From: CG-Epi1 sp964634895
GTDB taxonomy: Archaea; Thermoplasmatota; Poseidoniia; MGIII; CG-Epi1
DNA length: 48,859 nucleotides
Direction of reading: 5' to 3'
Assembly (NCBI GenBank): GCA_964634895.1
Contig: CAZWJS010000004.1
Coordinates: forward strand, 1-48,859
The notes below the pieces were generated by a model, which saw only the letters and a program-made list of their open reading frames with translations, made no database searches and had not been told where the DNA came from. Shown here piece after piece: positions 7,770-16,187 of this stretch. The number at the start of each line of letters is the position of its first letter. Position 1 is the stretch's first letter. The position numbers were made by a program, and so were the translations under genes.

Positions 7770-8147
7770 TTGGAAGTTCTAACGACAGAGACATTGGCAG
7801 CAGCGATTAATTACAGTCCAGAATATTCACATATGGGTGATGATGAATCTAATTATTTAGCAGAGCATATACTCAATTTCTTTGGTTACAGCGATCGAAT
7901 CATTGACAATGTTCTTCATCCAGAGGATAGAGACACATTCTATATGTTGGAAGACGCTGGTTTGATGGAAACTGAGAGAGAAGAAACAACACTTTACGAT
8001 GGCCGTGAATGGAGAATACATTATTGGTTATTGAAAATCGCGGAAATTCAGAAGCGTAGAGATGTTGGGCCCAAGTACGCTCCAGAAGATTTAGAACCAT
8101 CAGTCTATGACGAAATTCCTGAAGATATTTGGTCACGTGAGAATTGA
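7770..8147 (+). CDS. DUF6015-like conserved archaeal protein
   Basis: A 125-residue acidic protein beginning at TTG, preceded by AGAGGT. It contains SNYLAEHILNFFGYSDRIID, EDRDTFYMLED and REWRIHYWLLK, which I recall from a conserved archaeal family (DUF6015, from memory). The fold looks like a small winged-helix or helical domain, with a Tyr/Trp-rich strand near residues 75-90. Its stop overlaps the XPD start as TTGA, so the two are almost certainly co-translated. That suggests a role with the helicase in DNA repair or nucleic-acid handling, but no biochemical function is known to me. Confidence 0.8.
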   Translation: MEVLTTETLAAAINYSPEYSHMGDDESNYLAEHILNFFGYSDRIIDNVLHPEDRDTFYMLEDAGLMETEREETTLYDGREWRIHYWLLKIAEIQKRRDVGPKYAPEDLEPSVYDEIPEDIWSREN

Positions 8148-10045
8148 AATTACCCTATTCTTTTAGAGATAATCAAAAGGAAACAGTAGAGTCAATTAAA
8201 GCAGCTCTGGCTGAAAGAAATCATATAGTATTAGAATCACCTACTGGCAGTGGTAAGACTTTTACATCTCTAGCTGCAGCCTTGCCTTTTGCGCAAAAAA
8301 ATGATATGAAGATTGTATATTGTGTCCGCACAAATTCTCAGCAGAAACAGGTTATACATGAGTTACAACAGTTTAAGAAATCTGGAAATCAGATTAAGGC
8401 GATTGCAGTTCAAGGTCGTGAAGCACTTTGTCCTCAGCAAAAATATGATGGGGAGTTGAAAAAGTCTAATTGGTCCGAGAAATCAAAAATTTGTAAGACT
8501 CTTAAAATGCAATCTAAAATGGGAGAAGCTGGTTGCCAATTTTATCGCCAACTTGTGCGAGGATGTCAGACTTTGACCAAAAAGTGGTCTTCTGAAATAC
8601 TTACAGCCCAAGAATTTGCAAAACAAGCTGAAGAAGAAAATCTTTGTCCATATGAACTAAACAAATTGATGCTTAAAGAGGCCCAAGTAGTAATTGTACC
8701 TTATGTTTATTTCTTTGAAGAATTTATACGGAAATATATGCTTGGATGGATGGGCACTTCTATTGATAAAATAATTCTCATAGTTGATGAAGCCCATAAT
8801 CTTCCAGATTGGGCAAGGGGTGCAGCATCAGAGTCAATGTCTATAGACTCTATTAACCGAGCAGTTAATGAAATCAAGGATTATGGATATCTTCTTTCTG
8901 AAGGTCGAGATCCAATTTATTTCTTGAATCTTGTCGAAGCTTCAATTGAAAAATTAGCAGAAGAGCATATAATTGATAATGAAGAAGAAGGGCATTTACC
9001 ATCAAATATAGTTTCACCAGATTCTGCCGTGGCAACTTTTGAAACAGAAATGATGTCACTTGGAAAAATGACACTTTTTAAATTAAAGCAAGATTCTACT
9101 GAACTTGCTAAAATGGGGCAACAGATGCGCCAATATCTTCTGGATCATGGAAAGCGCCCTCGTTCATATTTGGGTTCTGTTGGAGATTTTTTATGCCGTT
9201 GGTTAGACTCTATAGAAAGCCATACAATACGTTTGGTTGGTAAAGAGCCTTTGAGATTAGAGAAGGTTTGTCTTGACCCTAGAGTTATGACTGGGTTTTT
9301 CGACAGTACGGCCGGTGTAGTTTCAATGTCTGGTACAATAAGTCCTTTAGATATGTTCCGTGATTTAGTAGGATTGAGGGCGGATGCTGTTTTAGAAAGG
9401 AAAGAATCTATATTTCCATTAAAGAACAAGAAAATAGTATACCTTAAAGATGTTACAACATCATACAATGAATTGAATACTAATCCCAATATCTGGAAAA
9501 AAGTGTTATCTAAAATAAAATTAATTACTACTAATTTTGAAGGTAATATTGCCTTATTTTTTCCATCATACAAATTGCTTGACTTAGCTTTTGAAGGTCT
9601 TAATCTTAAAAAACCAGTATATAGAGAATATTCTGGAATGGAACAGGAAGAGTTAATGCAAACCGTTGAGAGTTTTAAATCAGACCGCGGAGCTGTTTTA
9701 GCAGGCGTAATGGGTGGAAGGTTGGCAGAAGGTATAGATTATCCTGATACTTCACTAGAGATGGCTGTGATAGTAGGAATACCTTATCCTGCGCCAGGAG
9801 TGAGGCAAGAGGCATTACAACATTATTATGATATCACTTTTGATGGTCGGGGTTGGAAATTTGCAGTGGAGTCTCCAGCTGTACGTAAACTTCTTCAAGC
9901 TGCAGGGCGTGTTGTTCGCTCTGAAAATGACAGGGGATTCATAGTGATAGCTGATAGTCGAACAGGCCGTTTCTTAGAATATATTCCTGAACTAGAGCAA
10001 TCAAATGATATTGTATCTGAAATTGGCGAATTCTTTGAAGCCTAA
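8144..10045 (+). CDS. xpd: XPD/Rad3-family ATP-dependent DNA helicase
   Basis: A 633-residue superfamily 2, 5'-3' type helicase. Walker A is SPTGSGKT (32-39) and the DEAH box is VDEAHNL (about 214-220). Cysteines at 96, 117, 131, 141 and 168 occupy the iron-sulfur cluster domain between motifs I and II; the family needs four. SMSGTISPLDMF and the late LQAAGRVVRSENDRG (motif VI with its arginine finger) complete the helicase core. The protein should unwind DNA in nucleotide excision repair or related processing. The start is TTG, overlapping the upstream stop as TTGA. Length is normal for archaeal XPD. Confidence 0.93.
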   Translation: MKLPYSFRDNQKETVESIKAALAERNHIVLESPTGSGKTFTSLAAALPFAQKNDMKIVYCVRTNSQQKQVIHELQQFKKSGNQIKAIAVQGREALCPQQKYDGELKKSNWSEKSKICKTLKMQSKMGEAGCQFYRQLVRGCQTLTKKWSSEILTAQEFAKQAEEENLCPYELNKLMLKEAQVVIVPYVYFFEEFIRKYMLGWMGTSIDKIILIVDEAHNLPDWARGAASESMSIDSINRAVNEIKDYGYLLSEGRDPIYFLNLVEASIEKLAEEHIIDNEEEGHLPSNIVSPDSAVATFETEMMSLGKMTLFKLKQDSTELAKMGQQMRQYLLDHGKRPRSYLGSVGDFLCRWLDSIESHTIRLVGKEPLRLEKVCLDPRVMTGFFDSTAGVVSMSGTISPLDMFRDLVGLRADAVLERKESIFPLKNKKIVYLKDVTTSYNELNTNPNIWKKVLSKIKLITTNFEGNIALFFPSYKLLDLAFEGLNLKKPVYREYSGMEQEELMQTVESFKSDRGAVLAGVMGGRLAEGIDYPDTSLEMAVIVGIPYPAPGVRQEALQHYYDITFDGRGWKFAVESPAVRKLLQAAGRVVRSENDRGFIVIADSRTGRFLEYIPELEQSNDIVSEIGEFFEA

Positions 10046-10078
10046 ATCCTTTAATCTAATATTCTTAGCCAAATTCAT

Positions 10079-10155
10079 GCCACCGTGGCTTAGCTCGGTA
10101 TAGCGACTGATTCGTAATCAGTAGGTCGGGGGTTCAAATCCCCCCGGTGGCTCCA
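10079..10155 (+). tRNA. tRNA-Thr (anticodon CGT)
   Basis: A full cloverleaf is readable. The acceptor is GCCACCG pairing with CGGTGGC. The D arm carries GGTAT. The anticodon stem ACTGA/TCAGT encloses the loop TTCGTAA with anticodon CGT, and the T arm is GGGGG-TTCAAAT-CCCCC. The discriminator is T and the CCA end is encoded at 10153-10155. No intron is seen. It lies 33 nt after xpd, and its CCA abuts the stop codon of the convergent pgk gene with no spacer. A TATA-like CTTTAATC about 26 nt upstream may be its promoter. Confidence 0.95.
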
Positions 10156-11394
10156 TTAATTCTTCTCGTATCTTATTTTACTCTGACGCATGGCTTCAAG
10201 TGCAGGCATTGTTTCTCCAGACATGAATGATATGCACGATCCACCTCCTGTAGAAAGATGTTCAATACTCGATGCAATATTCATTTGATTAAATGCCATG
10301 ACAGTTTCCCCCCCACCAACAACAACTATAGCGTCACTTTTTGCAATTGCCTTAAATATTTCATGAGTCCCTAGCGCAAATTCAGGATTTTCAAAAACGC
10401 CCATAGGTCCATTTACGATAATAGTTCCAGCTTTATCAATCATTCCTATGTATTCAACTAATGTATCTAGCCCAATATCATATACTGGATTTTCACTTGG
10501 TAATTCATCAACATTCATTCCTTTACGTTTTCCTTTAATGTTTAGTGCCACATCACTTGGAATTATAATTTTCTCCTTATATTTCTTTAGCAAAAAGGCA
10601 GCTTGTTTTATTACATAATCACAATTGGGTATATTTTGTTTTATAAAATTGGAGCTTGATTTTCCAATATCTTTTCCAGAAGCCATTAAAAATATGTTAG
10701 CCACTACTCCTCCAGTTAATACATAATTAATTCCTTTCTCTAGGAAATTTTGAGTGATTTTTACGGAATCTGCAGCTTTACTTCCACCCAATAGTGCAAT
10801 TCGTGGTTCAGGCCCAGAATCAATTGCTTTTCCCAAATAATCTAATTCTCTTTGCATAACTCTTCCAGCGATAGCAGGTAGTTTCTCAGCAAATCCTACT
10901 AAAGAAGGTTGACATCGATGAGCTGCTGCAAAGGCATCGTTGACAAATAAATCAGCAAGAGGGGATAAATTTGTGACCATTTTTGATTTGGCCTGTGGCT
11001 CAAAATCAGTTCCATTATATTCGTTCAAATTTATTTCTTCATCATCAAATCTAACGTTATCTAGCATTATAATTTCAGAATTGTTGAGTTTTTTGATCAT
11101 TTTAGTAGCTTTTTTGCCCCATATATCTGGTACGAAAGTTATATTTTTTTCTATTATTTCAGACATCCTCTTAGCATGTTTTTCTAGGCTAACAAAATCT
11201 AATTTTCCAGGCCTTGATTGATGAGCTAAAATTACAATCTTAGCTCCCCATTTAGCGAGTTCTTCAACAGTTTTTGAATGTCGTCTTATTCTTGTATCAT
11301 CAAGTATTTTTCCATTCTCCGGATTTATTGATGAATTTATATCTACACGTAAAATTATAGTTTTACCATTTACTCTGAAATCATCGATCGTCAA
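10156..11394 (-). CDS. pgk: 3-phosphoglycerate kinase
   Basis: Converts 1,3-bisphosphoglycerate and ADP to 3-phosphoglycerate and ATP in glycolysis, and the reverse in gluconeogenesis. Visible family motifs are ILRVDINSSI near the N-terminus, the HQSRPG substrate loop, LDNVRFDDEE, VNDAFAAAHR, the ADP-site LLGGSKAADS, and the GPMGVFENPEF and VVVGGGET nucleotide motifs. The open frame extends upstream to a TTG inside rfcS (11529), but homology begins at FLTIDDF. I therefore chose TTG at 11394, giving 412 residues, the usual archaeal length. GTG at 11451 or 11460 are alternatives, and none has a clear ribosome binding site. It follows rfcS on the same strand. Confidence 0.92.
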   Translation of the reverse strand: MTIDDFRVNGKTIILRVDINSSINPENGKILDDTRIRRHSKTVEELAKWGAKIVILAHQSRPGKLDFVSLEKHAKRMSEIIEKNITFVPDIWGKKATKMIKKLNNSEIIMLDNVRFDDEEINLNEYNGTDFEPQAKSKMVTNLSPLADLFVNDAFAAAHRCQPSLVGFAEKLPAIAGRVMQRELDYLGKAIDSGPEPRIALLGGSKAADSVKITQNFLEKGINYVLTGGVVANIFLMASGKDIGKSSSNFIKQNIPNCDYVIKQAAFLLKKYKEKIIIPSDVALNIKGKRKGMNVDELPSENPVYDIGLDTLVEYIGMIDKAGTIIVNGPMGVFENPEFALGTHEIFKAIAKSDAIVVVGGGETVMAFNQMNIASSIEHLSTGGGSCISFMSGETMPALEAMRQSKIRYEKN

Positions 11395-11494
11395 AAAACT
11401 ACGCTTACTAAGACTGTCAAATTTTCCATCGATTGTTTGGAATTTCTGCACCCTGTCCACGTGCCGCAAGGGGGTTGTTTGTAAACCTTTTTGT

Positions 11495-12460
11495 CTATGC
11501 TTTATCCATATTTCTTCCGAATATTGCAAAATTTGCTACTACGGCTTCTATTTGAATTCTAGAATTCGCGCCTTCGGAAAGTCTGAAATCTGCTTCAGCA
11601 AGTTTCTCAATCATTTGAACTTTTGTCACGTCTGGTATGTCTAATTCTCTAACTGAACGGTGCATTTGCCTTAGTACATCTTCACCAGCTAGTCCATATG
11701 TGATTTGTAATGTATCCAATCTTTCTCTTGCACTAGAAAAATTTCCTTCGAGCGCCAATTCTAAAGCTTCTTTGACTTCCTCAGGTCTTGCAGCAGCTAC
11801 AGCCTGGTAAACTACATCTGGTGTAATGTCAATATCTGCAGCAGCGGCCATCTGTAAACCATTTATTGCTCTTCTCAAGTCTCCTTGCGCAAGATATGTT
11901 AATGCTTGATAACCTTCTTTGCTTATATTTAATTTTTCCTTAGAAGCGACAAATTTAAGGTATTTTTCCAAATCTTCCGCTTTTATAGGTTTAAATCTGA
12001 AGACTGCACAACGTGATTGTATAGGGTCAATTATCTTTGAAGAAAAGTTACAAGACATAACAAATCTACATGTTCTAGCATATTTTTCCATAGTCCTTCT
12101 AAGTGCAGCTTGAGCAGCACTAGTCAGTGCATCAGCTTCATCAAGAAATATAATTTTGAATCCATCTTCTCCTAGTGGTGCAGTTCTGGCAAATTCTTTA
12201 ATTTTCCCCCTTACAACGTCAATTCCTCTTTCATCTGAAGCATTTAATTCATGTAAATTATGTTTCCACAATTCTCCAAACATTTCTTTTGCTAAGGCTA
12301 ATGCACTGGTTGTTTTTCCAATTCCAGCTGGTCCTGCAAAAAGTAAATGCGGCATGGATCTTTCCTTAACGTAATTTTTTAATCTAGTAGTTACGCCACT
12401 TTGCCCCACCACTTCAGATAGATTTGTAGGGCGATATTTTTCAATCCAAATTTCCTCCAT
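11495..12460 (-). CDS. rfcS: replication factor C small subunit (clamp loader)
   Basis: A 321-residue AAA+ ATPase that, with the large subunit, loads PCNA onto primer-template junctions. RFC boxes are present: WIEKYRPTNLSEVVGQ at the start, Walker A GPAGIGKTT, LNASDERGIDVVR, Walker B FLDEADALT, the arginine-finger SRC motif (IQSRCAVFRF) and the sensor-2 GDLRRAINGLQ. The frame continues upstream by 25 codons, but MEEIWIEKYRP is the family start. An ATTAAATAC-type TATA element centred 26 nt before this ATG supports it as a leaderless start. Confidence 0.95.
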   Translation of the reverse strand: MEEIWIEKYRPTNLSEVVGQSGVTTRLKNYVKERSMPHLLFAGPAGIGKTTSALALAKEMFGELWKHNLHELNASDERGIDVVRGKIKEFARTAPLGEDGFKIIFLDEADALTSAAQAALRRTMEKYARTCRFVMSCNFSSKIIDPIQSRCAVFRFKPIKAEDLEKYLKFVASKEKLNISKEGYQALTYLAQGDLRRAINGLQMAAAADIDITPDVVYQAVAAARPEEVKEALELALEGNFSSARERLDTLQITYGLAGEDVLRQMHRSVRELDIPDVTKVQMIEKLAEADFRLSEGANSRIQIEAVVANFAIFGRNMDKA

Positions 12461-12480
12461 GTTTACCCCTATTTGCGCGT

Positions 12481-12490
12481 TGTATTTAAT
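12481..12490 (-). promoter_or_regulatory. TATA element of rfcS
   Basis: On the minus strand ATTAAATACA is centred 25-26 nt upstream of the rfcS ATG at 12460. This spacing predicts transcription starting at or next to the start codon. Confidence 0.55.
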
Positions 12491-12515
12491 TCCGTCCACC
12501 AAATTTAATGTAAAA

Positions 12516-12524
12516 CATATATAG
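12516..12524 (+). promoter_or_regulatory. TATA element of the glutaryl-CoA dehydrogenase-like gene
   Basis: CATATATAG is centred 27 nt upstream of the ATG at 12547. There is no Shine-Dalgarno sequence before that ATG, so the transcript is probably leaderless. Confidence 0.55.
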
Positions 12525-12546
12525 CCCCTATTCAACCCTCATTTCA

Positions 12547-13713
12547 ATGTCAAAGTATGAGGGTGTTGACTTTTACAATCTCGAGCAATATCTTACTGAA
12601 GAAGAGATTATGATTCGAGATTCGGTTCGTGAATGGGTTGATGAAAAGGTTATTCCAATTATAGAGGATTATTATACTAAAGGTACGTTTCCAATGGAAC
12701 TGATTTCAGAGATTGGTGATATGGGTCTTTTTGGCTGTAATTTAGAGGGTTATGAATGTGCAGGTTTGTCTAATGTTGCTTATGGCTTGATTTGTCAGGA
12801 ATTAGAAAGAGGCGATTCAGCAATTCGAAGTTGTGTTTCAGTTCAAGGTTCATTGTCGATGTACCCGATTCATGCTTTTGGTTCAGAAGAGCAAAAGCAG
12901 AAATATTTACCGGGCATGGCAAAGGGCAAATTGATTGGATGTTTTGGGTTAACCGAACCAGACCATGGTTCAGATCCAGGTAGCATGGAAACTAAAGCAG
13001 TTGAAGATGGTGATTCGTATGTTCTTAATGGTGCAAAAATGTGGATAACCAATGGAACCGTTGCAGATTTAGCTATTGTTTGGGCGAAATTGGAGGGTAA
13101 AATCCGTGGATTTATTGTTGAAAAAGATGATTCTGGATTTTCAGCTCCAGAAATGAAAGGTAAGCATTCACTTAGAGCTTCAATAACTAGTGAATTAGTT
13201 TTTCAGGATTGCAGAATACCTAAGGATAGAATGTTACCTGATGTGCAGGGTCTTAAGGGGCCCTTAAGTTGCTTAACGCAGGCACGCTTCGGTATTGTTT
13301 GGGGTGCTTTAGGTGCAGCTATGGGCTGCTATCATTCATCAGTTGATTACTCTAAGTCTAGAATAATGTTTGATAGGCCAATTGCTAGTTTTCAGTTGGT
13401 TCAAAATAAATTAGCATGGATGTTGAGAGAAATAACAAAGGGGCAATTATTAGCATATCATCTTGGACGTGCAAAAGACAAAGGTGAGGCAACTCCAGAA
13501 ATGGTGTCACTTGGTAAAATGAATAATGTAGATATTGCTCTCCAAATTGCACGTACATCAAGAGATATACATGGAGCCAATGGAATACTAAATGAATATC
13601 CAATTATGAGACATATGGCTAATCTTGAAAGTGTTTATACTTATGAAGGGACCCACGACATTCATAATCTAATATTGGGACGTTGGATTACAGATATTCA
13701 AGCTTTTGAATAG
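12547..13713 (+). CDS. gcdH: acyl-CoA dehydrogenase, glutaryl-CoA dehydrogenase-like
   Basis: A 388-residue flavoprotein. It aligns by eye over its whole length with glutaryl-CoA dehydrogenases. It has IRSCVSVQGSL, with the arginine that binds the distal carboxylate in human GCDH, then GCFGLTEPDHGSDP for FAD and substrate, a LNGAKMWITNG strand and ANGILNEYPIMRH. The catalytic base is Glu367 in TYEGTHDIHNLILGR. It should oxidise glutaryl-CoA, probably to crotonyl-CoA with decarboxylation, in lysine or aromatic amino acid catabolism; a broader acyl-CoA specificity is possible. It is monocistronic, with a leaderless-type promoter facing rfcS. Its end overlaps the convergent gene by 16 nt. Confidence 0.88.
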   Translation: MSKYEGVDFYNLEQYLTEEEIMIRDSVREWVDEKVIPIIEDYYTKGTFPMELISEIGDMGLFGCNLEGYECAGLSNVAYGLICQELERGDSAIRSCVSVQGSLSMYPIHAFGSEEQKQKYLPGMAKGKLIGCFGLTEPDHGSDPGSMETKAVEDGDSYVLNGAKMWITNGTVADLAIVWAKLEGKIRGFIVEKDDSGFSAPEMKGKHSLRASITSELVFQDCRIPKDRMLPDVQGLKGPLSCLTQARFGIVWGALGAAMGCYHSSVDYSKSRIMFDRPIASFQLVQNKLAWMLREITKGQLLAYHLGRAKDKGEATPEMVSLGKMNNVDIALQIARTSRDIHGANGILNEYPIMRHMANLESVYTYEGTHDIHNLILGRWITDIQAFE

Positions 13714-14702
13714 GTTCCTGCACTTTCAACGGCTTCATTCCAAGAATCGCAATTATAGCAGTTTCGAGTCAATGTTTTACCGTTGCCGTTAGCTCCATCG
13801 TCTTTTGTATAACTAAAAGTATCTTCAAATAAGTCTTTAGATAATGTCAAATTATCACTATTGCTAAGTCCATTACCAATAGCTATATCTTCTACTAAAA
13901 ACACATATAAGTGATCACCGTATGTATCTCTAAAAATTGTCTTTGATGTTGTGATTATTCCTACTCCCTTTGCCGGAAGAGTCATTGTTTCAGTTCCTTC
14001 AGCTACAATATTATCTTCTTCAGTTAAATCTGATATTGTCCATCCTTCCATATATATTGCAACAGAGTTGGGATTGTACACTTCAATCCATTCATAATTA
14101 GCAGTATTTGTAGTAGGATTGTACATTATTTCTGTCATGTAAATATTGTCAGTTGTTGGTTTTCCAGAGTAAACGGTTACAGTAAGGACTGAAGGAATTG
14201 CGGAAGTCCCATCGTTGTAAAGGAGATATCTTTCAGATTTAACACTTATTGAAGCACTATCTGTATTTCCTCCCCATTCGCACACTATTTCATTTGGTAC
14301 CAATGTTCTAACCTCTATCCTGAGTTGATCTGTAACTTCTAGTTCAGACCTTAAGTCATTGTTTGGAAATTTGCTAAGAGCATCACATTTTCCTTTATCG
14401 ATTTCTCCATCTGAATTTAAGATTCCAACAGTTAGACCATCTTTTAGTTGTCCATCACCAGTTCCAAATTCTAGTATTTCCCAATTAGTTGAATTTTCAA
14501 ATAAACCTTCTGATCCCGTTAATTCTGATATTGCTTCTCTGGCCATAACAACTCTGTTATCATTGTTATCCAAATCGATTCCAATACGAAAATTCATAGA
14601 CGATGTGAAAGCTTGAAGAATAAGTACAAAGACAGTTAAGGCAATTGTGAATTCGATTACATGAGTAACCGCATCTTCCTTTCCATTTAGTTTTCTTCTC
14701 AT
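13698..14702 (-). CDS. pilin-like N-terminus joined to a lamin-tail domain, exported
   Basis: A 334-residue protein. Residues 1-13 are basic, followed by one membrane helix (about 14-33, IEFTIALTVFVLILQAF) with the look of archaeal pilin-like or DUF7288-type anchors. The middle (34-180) is an extracytoplasmic region with two Cys. Residues about 185-300 resemble a lamin-tail (LTD) Ig-like domain: MTEIMYNP, then NYEWIEVYNPN, GWTISDL and a late NLTLSKD. The C-terminus has a CYNC pair. The start overlaps the permease stop as ATGA, placing it in the ABC operon. It may be an exported partner or surface protein handled by that transporter (inference). Confidence 0.75.
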   Translation of the reverse strand: MRRKLNGKEDAVTHVIEFTIALTVFVLILQAFTSSMNFRIGIDLDNNDNRVVMAREAISELTGSEGLFENSTNWEILEFGTGDGQLKDGLTVGILNSDGEIDKGKCDALSKFPNNDLRSELEVTDQLRIEVRTLVPNEIVCEWGGNTDSASISVKSERYLLYNDGTSAIPSVLTVTVYSGKPTTDNIYMTEIMYNPTTNTANYEWIEVYNPNSVAIYMEGWTISDLTEEDNIVAEGTETMTLPAKGVGIITTSKTIFRDTYGDHLYVFLVEDIAIGNGLSNSDNLTLSKDLFEDTFSYTKDDGANGNGKTLTRNCYNCDSWNEAVESAGTYSKA

Positions 14703-16186
14703 CCTTTGATTTCTCTCTTGAATAGGCGTGTTGCCAGTCTAAGGCAGGTTAAAGGCCATAAGACAAGTGCCAATAAAACTAACCATCCAGGTATCCCCTC
14801 TAGATCTATAGCTAAAGTTCGGTGGGTTAATAGCCCCACTGAAAATTGATAAACATACCCCGGATTTAACATTCCTAGATGTGATGCAATTGTTTGAAAC
14901 AAAGGATCGTTTTCAAAATTATCTTCAGTAAGATCAACACCTATTGCAAAAGAAATGGCATAAATTATTAAATTCCATACAACCGCAAAAAGCAACCACA
15001 TACCTAATCCATAGATAACAACATCAGTACCAGATTTTGCAGACACGGCAAAGCACAATTGGAAGCAAATCATAGTAAATATCATGATTTGGCCGCAAAC
15101 AAAGAAGGCGATTATCCCACTCGTAGTTGGTAAATCACCTGCACTAATCATAAAATATAATCCTATTAATTGAGCTAAAAATGCTGGAATTCCAACCACT
15201 AATGTTAATCCTAAAGCTTTTCCTAATACTATGCTTTCTCGAGTAATAGGTCTTGCTAGTATGATGTTGAGTGTATTTGCTTGTCTTTCTTTGTGAAAAG
15301 AGTCTACAGATACTCCAATTGCAGCTAAGGAAACAACAAAAAATGTAAAGAAACAAAGTTGTTGAAGGGCACTATTTGGATTAGCAACAAAAAACGTAGA
15401 TTCAGGATCTCCACTTTGTAGATCACCTAAAAGCCACCCCATCCCAACAATAAATAAGGTGAAAAATGCACCTAAAACAACCATTCTTGGTGACTTTATT
15501 CCTTGGTCTAGTTCAAATTTAGCTATATGCCAGGCGCAACCGATATGATATTTTAGATTGTCAATACGCTTTAAAGATAAATATGCTCCAATTAGTAAAA
15601 TTATACTTTCTAAGCCAAAGAAATAATAATCTTTTTCAGACGCTAATTGTATATCTTCAGGATTAGCTTCCCATCCTTCTCTTATTAATGTTATATTCTC
15701 ACCATTTTTTTCAAAAGAAGAGGTGTTCTGGATCAACTTTGCTTCAATAGTAATTATTTCACTGACAAAATATTTTCCCGATAGATTCCCATGAACTAAT
15801 ATTCTCATGCCATCAACATTAATCATAGTTTTCCCATACAAATCCTCCTCGTAGACAAGTCCTTCACCCTCTGAAAATTTACCAGTAATAATATCAGTAC
15901 CATAAACTTCGGATTTTGGAGATGTTTCTAGTACTCCCTTAAATACAATTTTATCACCAACATTTTCTTCAAAATCAATATTCCATTCACTTTCATTTTT
16001 GGTTATTTGTTGATTATTCCATATATCATTAGGATTTGTTTCTGCGTTAGTTTCCCAATAAATAAAATGACTAATTGCTATAATGATAACTATTGAAATG
16101 GCAATAATCAATGGTTGCCAGATAATCATTGATTTCCATCTCTGATTTGATCGTTTGAGTAGTGAGTTCCATGCATCTTCATCCAT
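14699..16186 (-). CDS. ABC-2 type transporter permease
   Basis: A 495-residue membrane protein. The ATG at 16186 was chosen because GAGGAG lies eight bases upstream and the ATPase gene ends one base before it; an upstream start would overlap that gene. One helix (about 24-42) is followed by an extracytoplasmic region to about residue 185, then six or more helices. VDSFHKERQANTLNIILARPITRESIVLGK is the coupling segment typical of ABC-2/NosY-like permeases. With the ATPase upstream it should form an exporter or membrane-remodelling complex. The substrate is unknown. Confidence 0.88.
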   Translation of the reverse strand: MDEDAWNSLLKRSNQRWKSMIIWQPLIIAISIVIIIAISHFIYWETNAETNPNDIWNNQQITKNESEWNIDFEENVGDKIVFKGVLETSPKSEVYGTDIITGKFSEGEGLVYEEDLYGKTMINVDGMRILVHGNLSGKYFVSEIITIEAKLIQNTSSFEKNGENITLIREGWEANPEDIQLASEKDYYFFGLESIILLIGAYLSLKRIDNLKYHIGCAWHIAKFELDQGIKSPRMVVLGAFFTLFIVGMGWLLGDLQSGDPESTFFVANPNSALQQLCFFTFFVVSLAAIGVSVDSFHKERQANTLNIILARPITRESIVLGKALGLTLVVGIPAFLAQLIGLYFMISAGDLPTTSGIIAFFVCGQIMIFTMICFQLCFAVSAKSGTDVVIYGLGMWLLFAVVWNLIIYAISFAIGVDLTEDNFENDPLFQTIASHLGMLNPGYVYQFSVGLLTHRTLAIDLEGIPGWLVLLALVLWPLTCLRLATRLFKREIKG

Positions 16187-16187
16187 C

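Noticed and set aside
11395..11529. N-terminal extension of pgk overlapping rfcS
   Set aside because: It begins at TTG inside rfcS, lacks homology to the kinase, and would exceed the usual length by about 45 residues.
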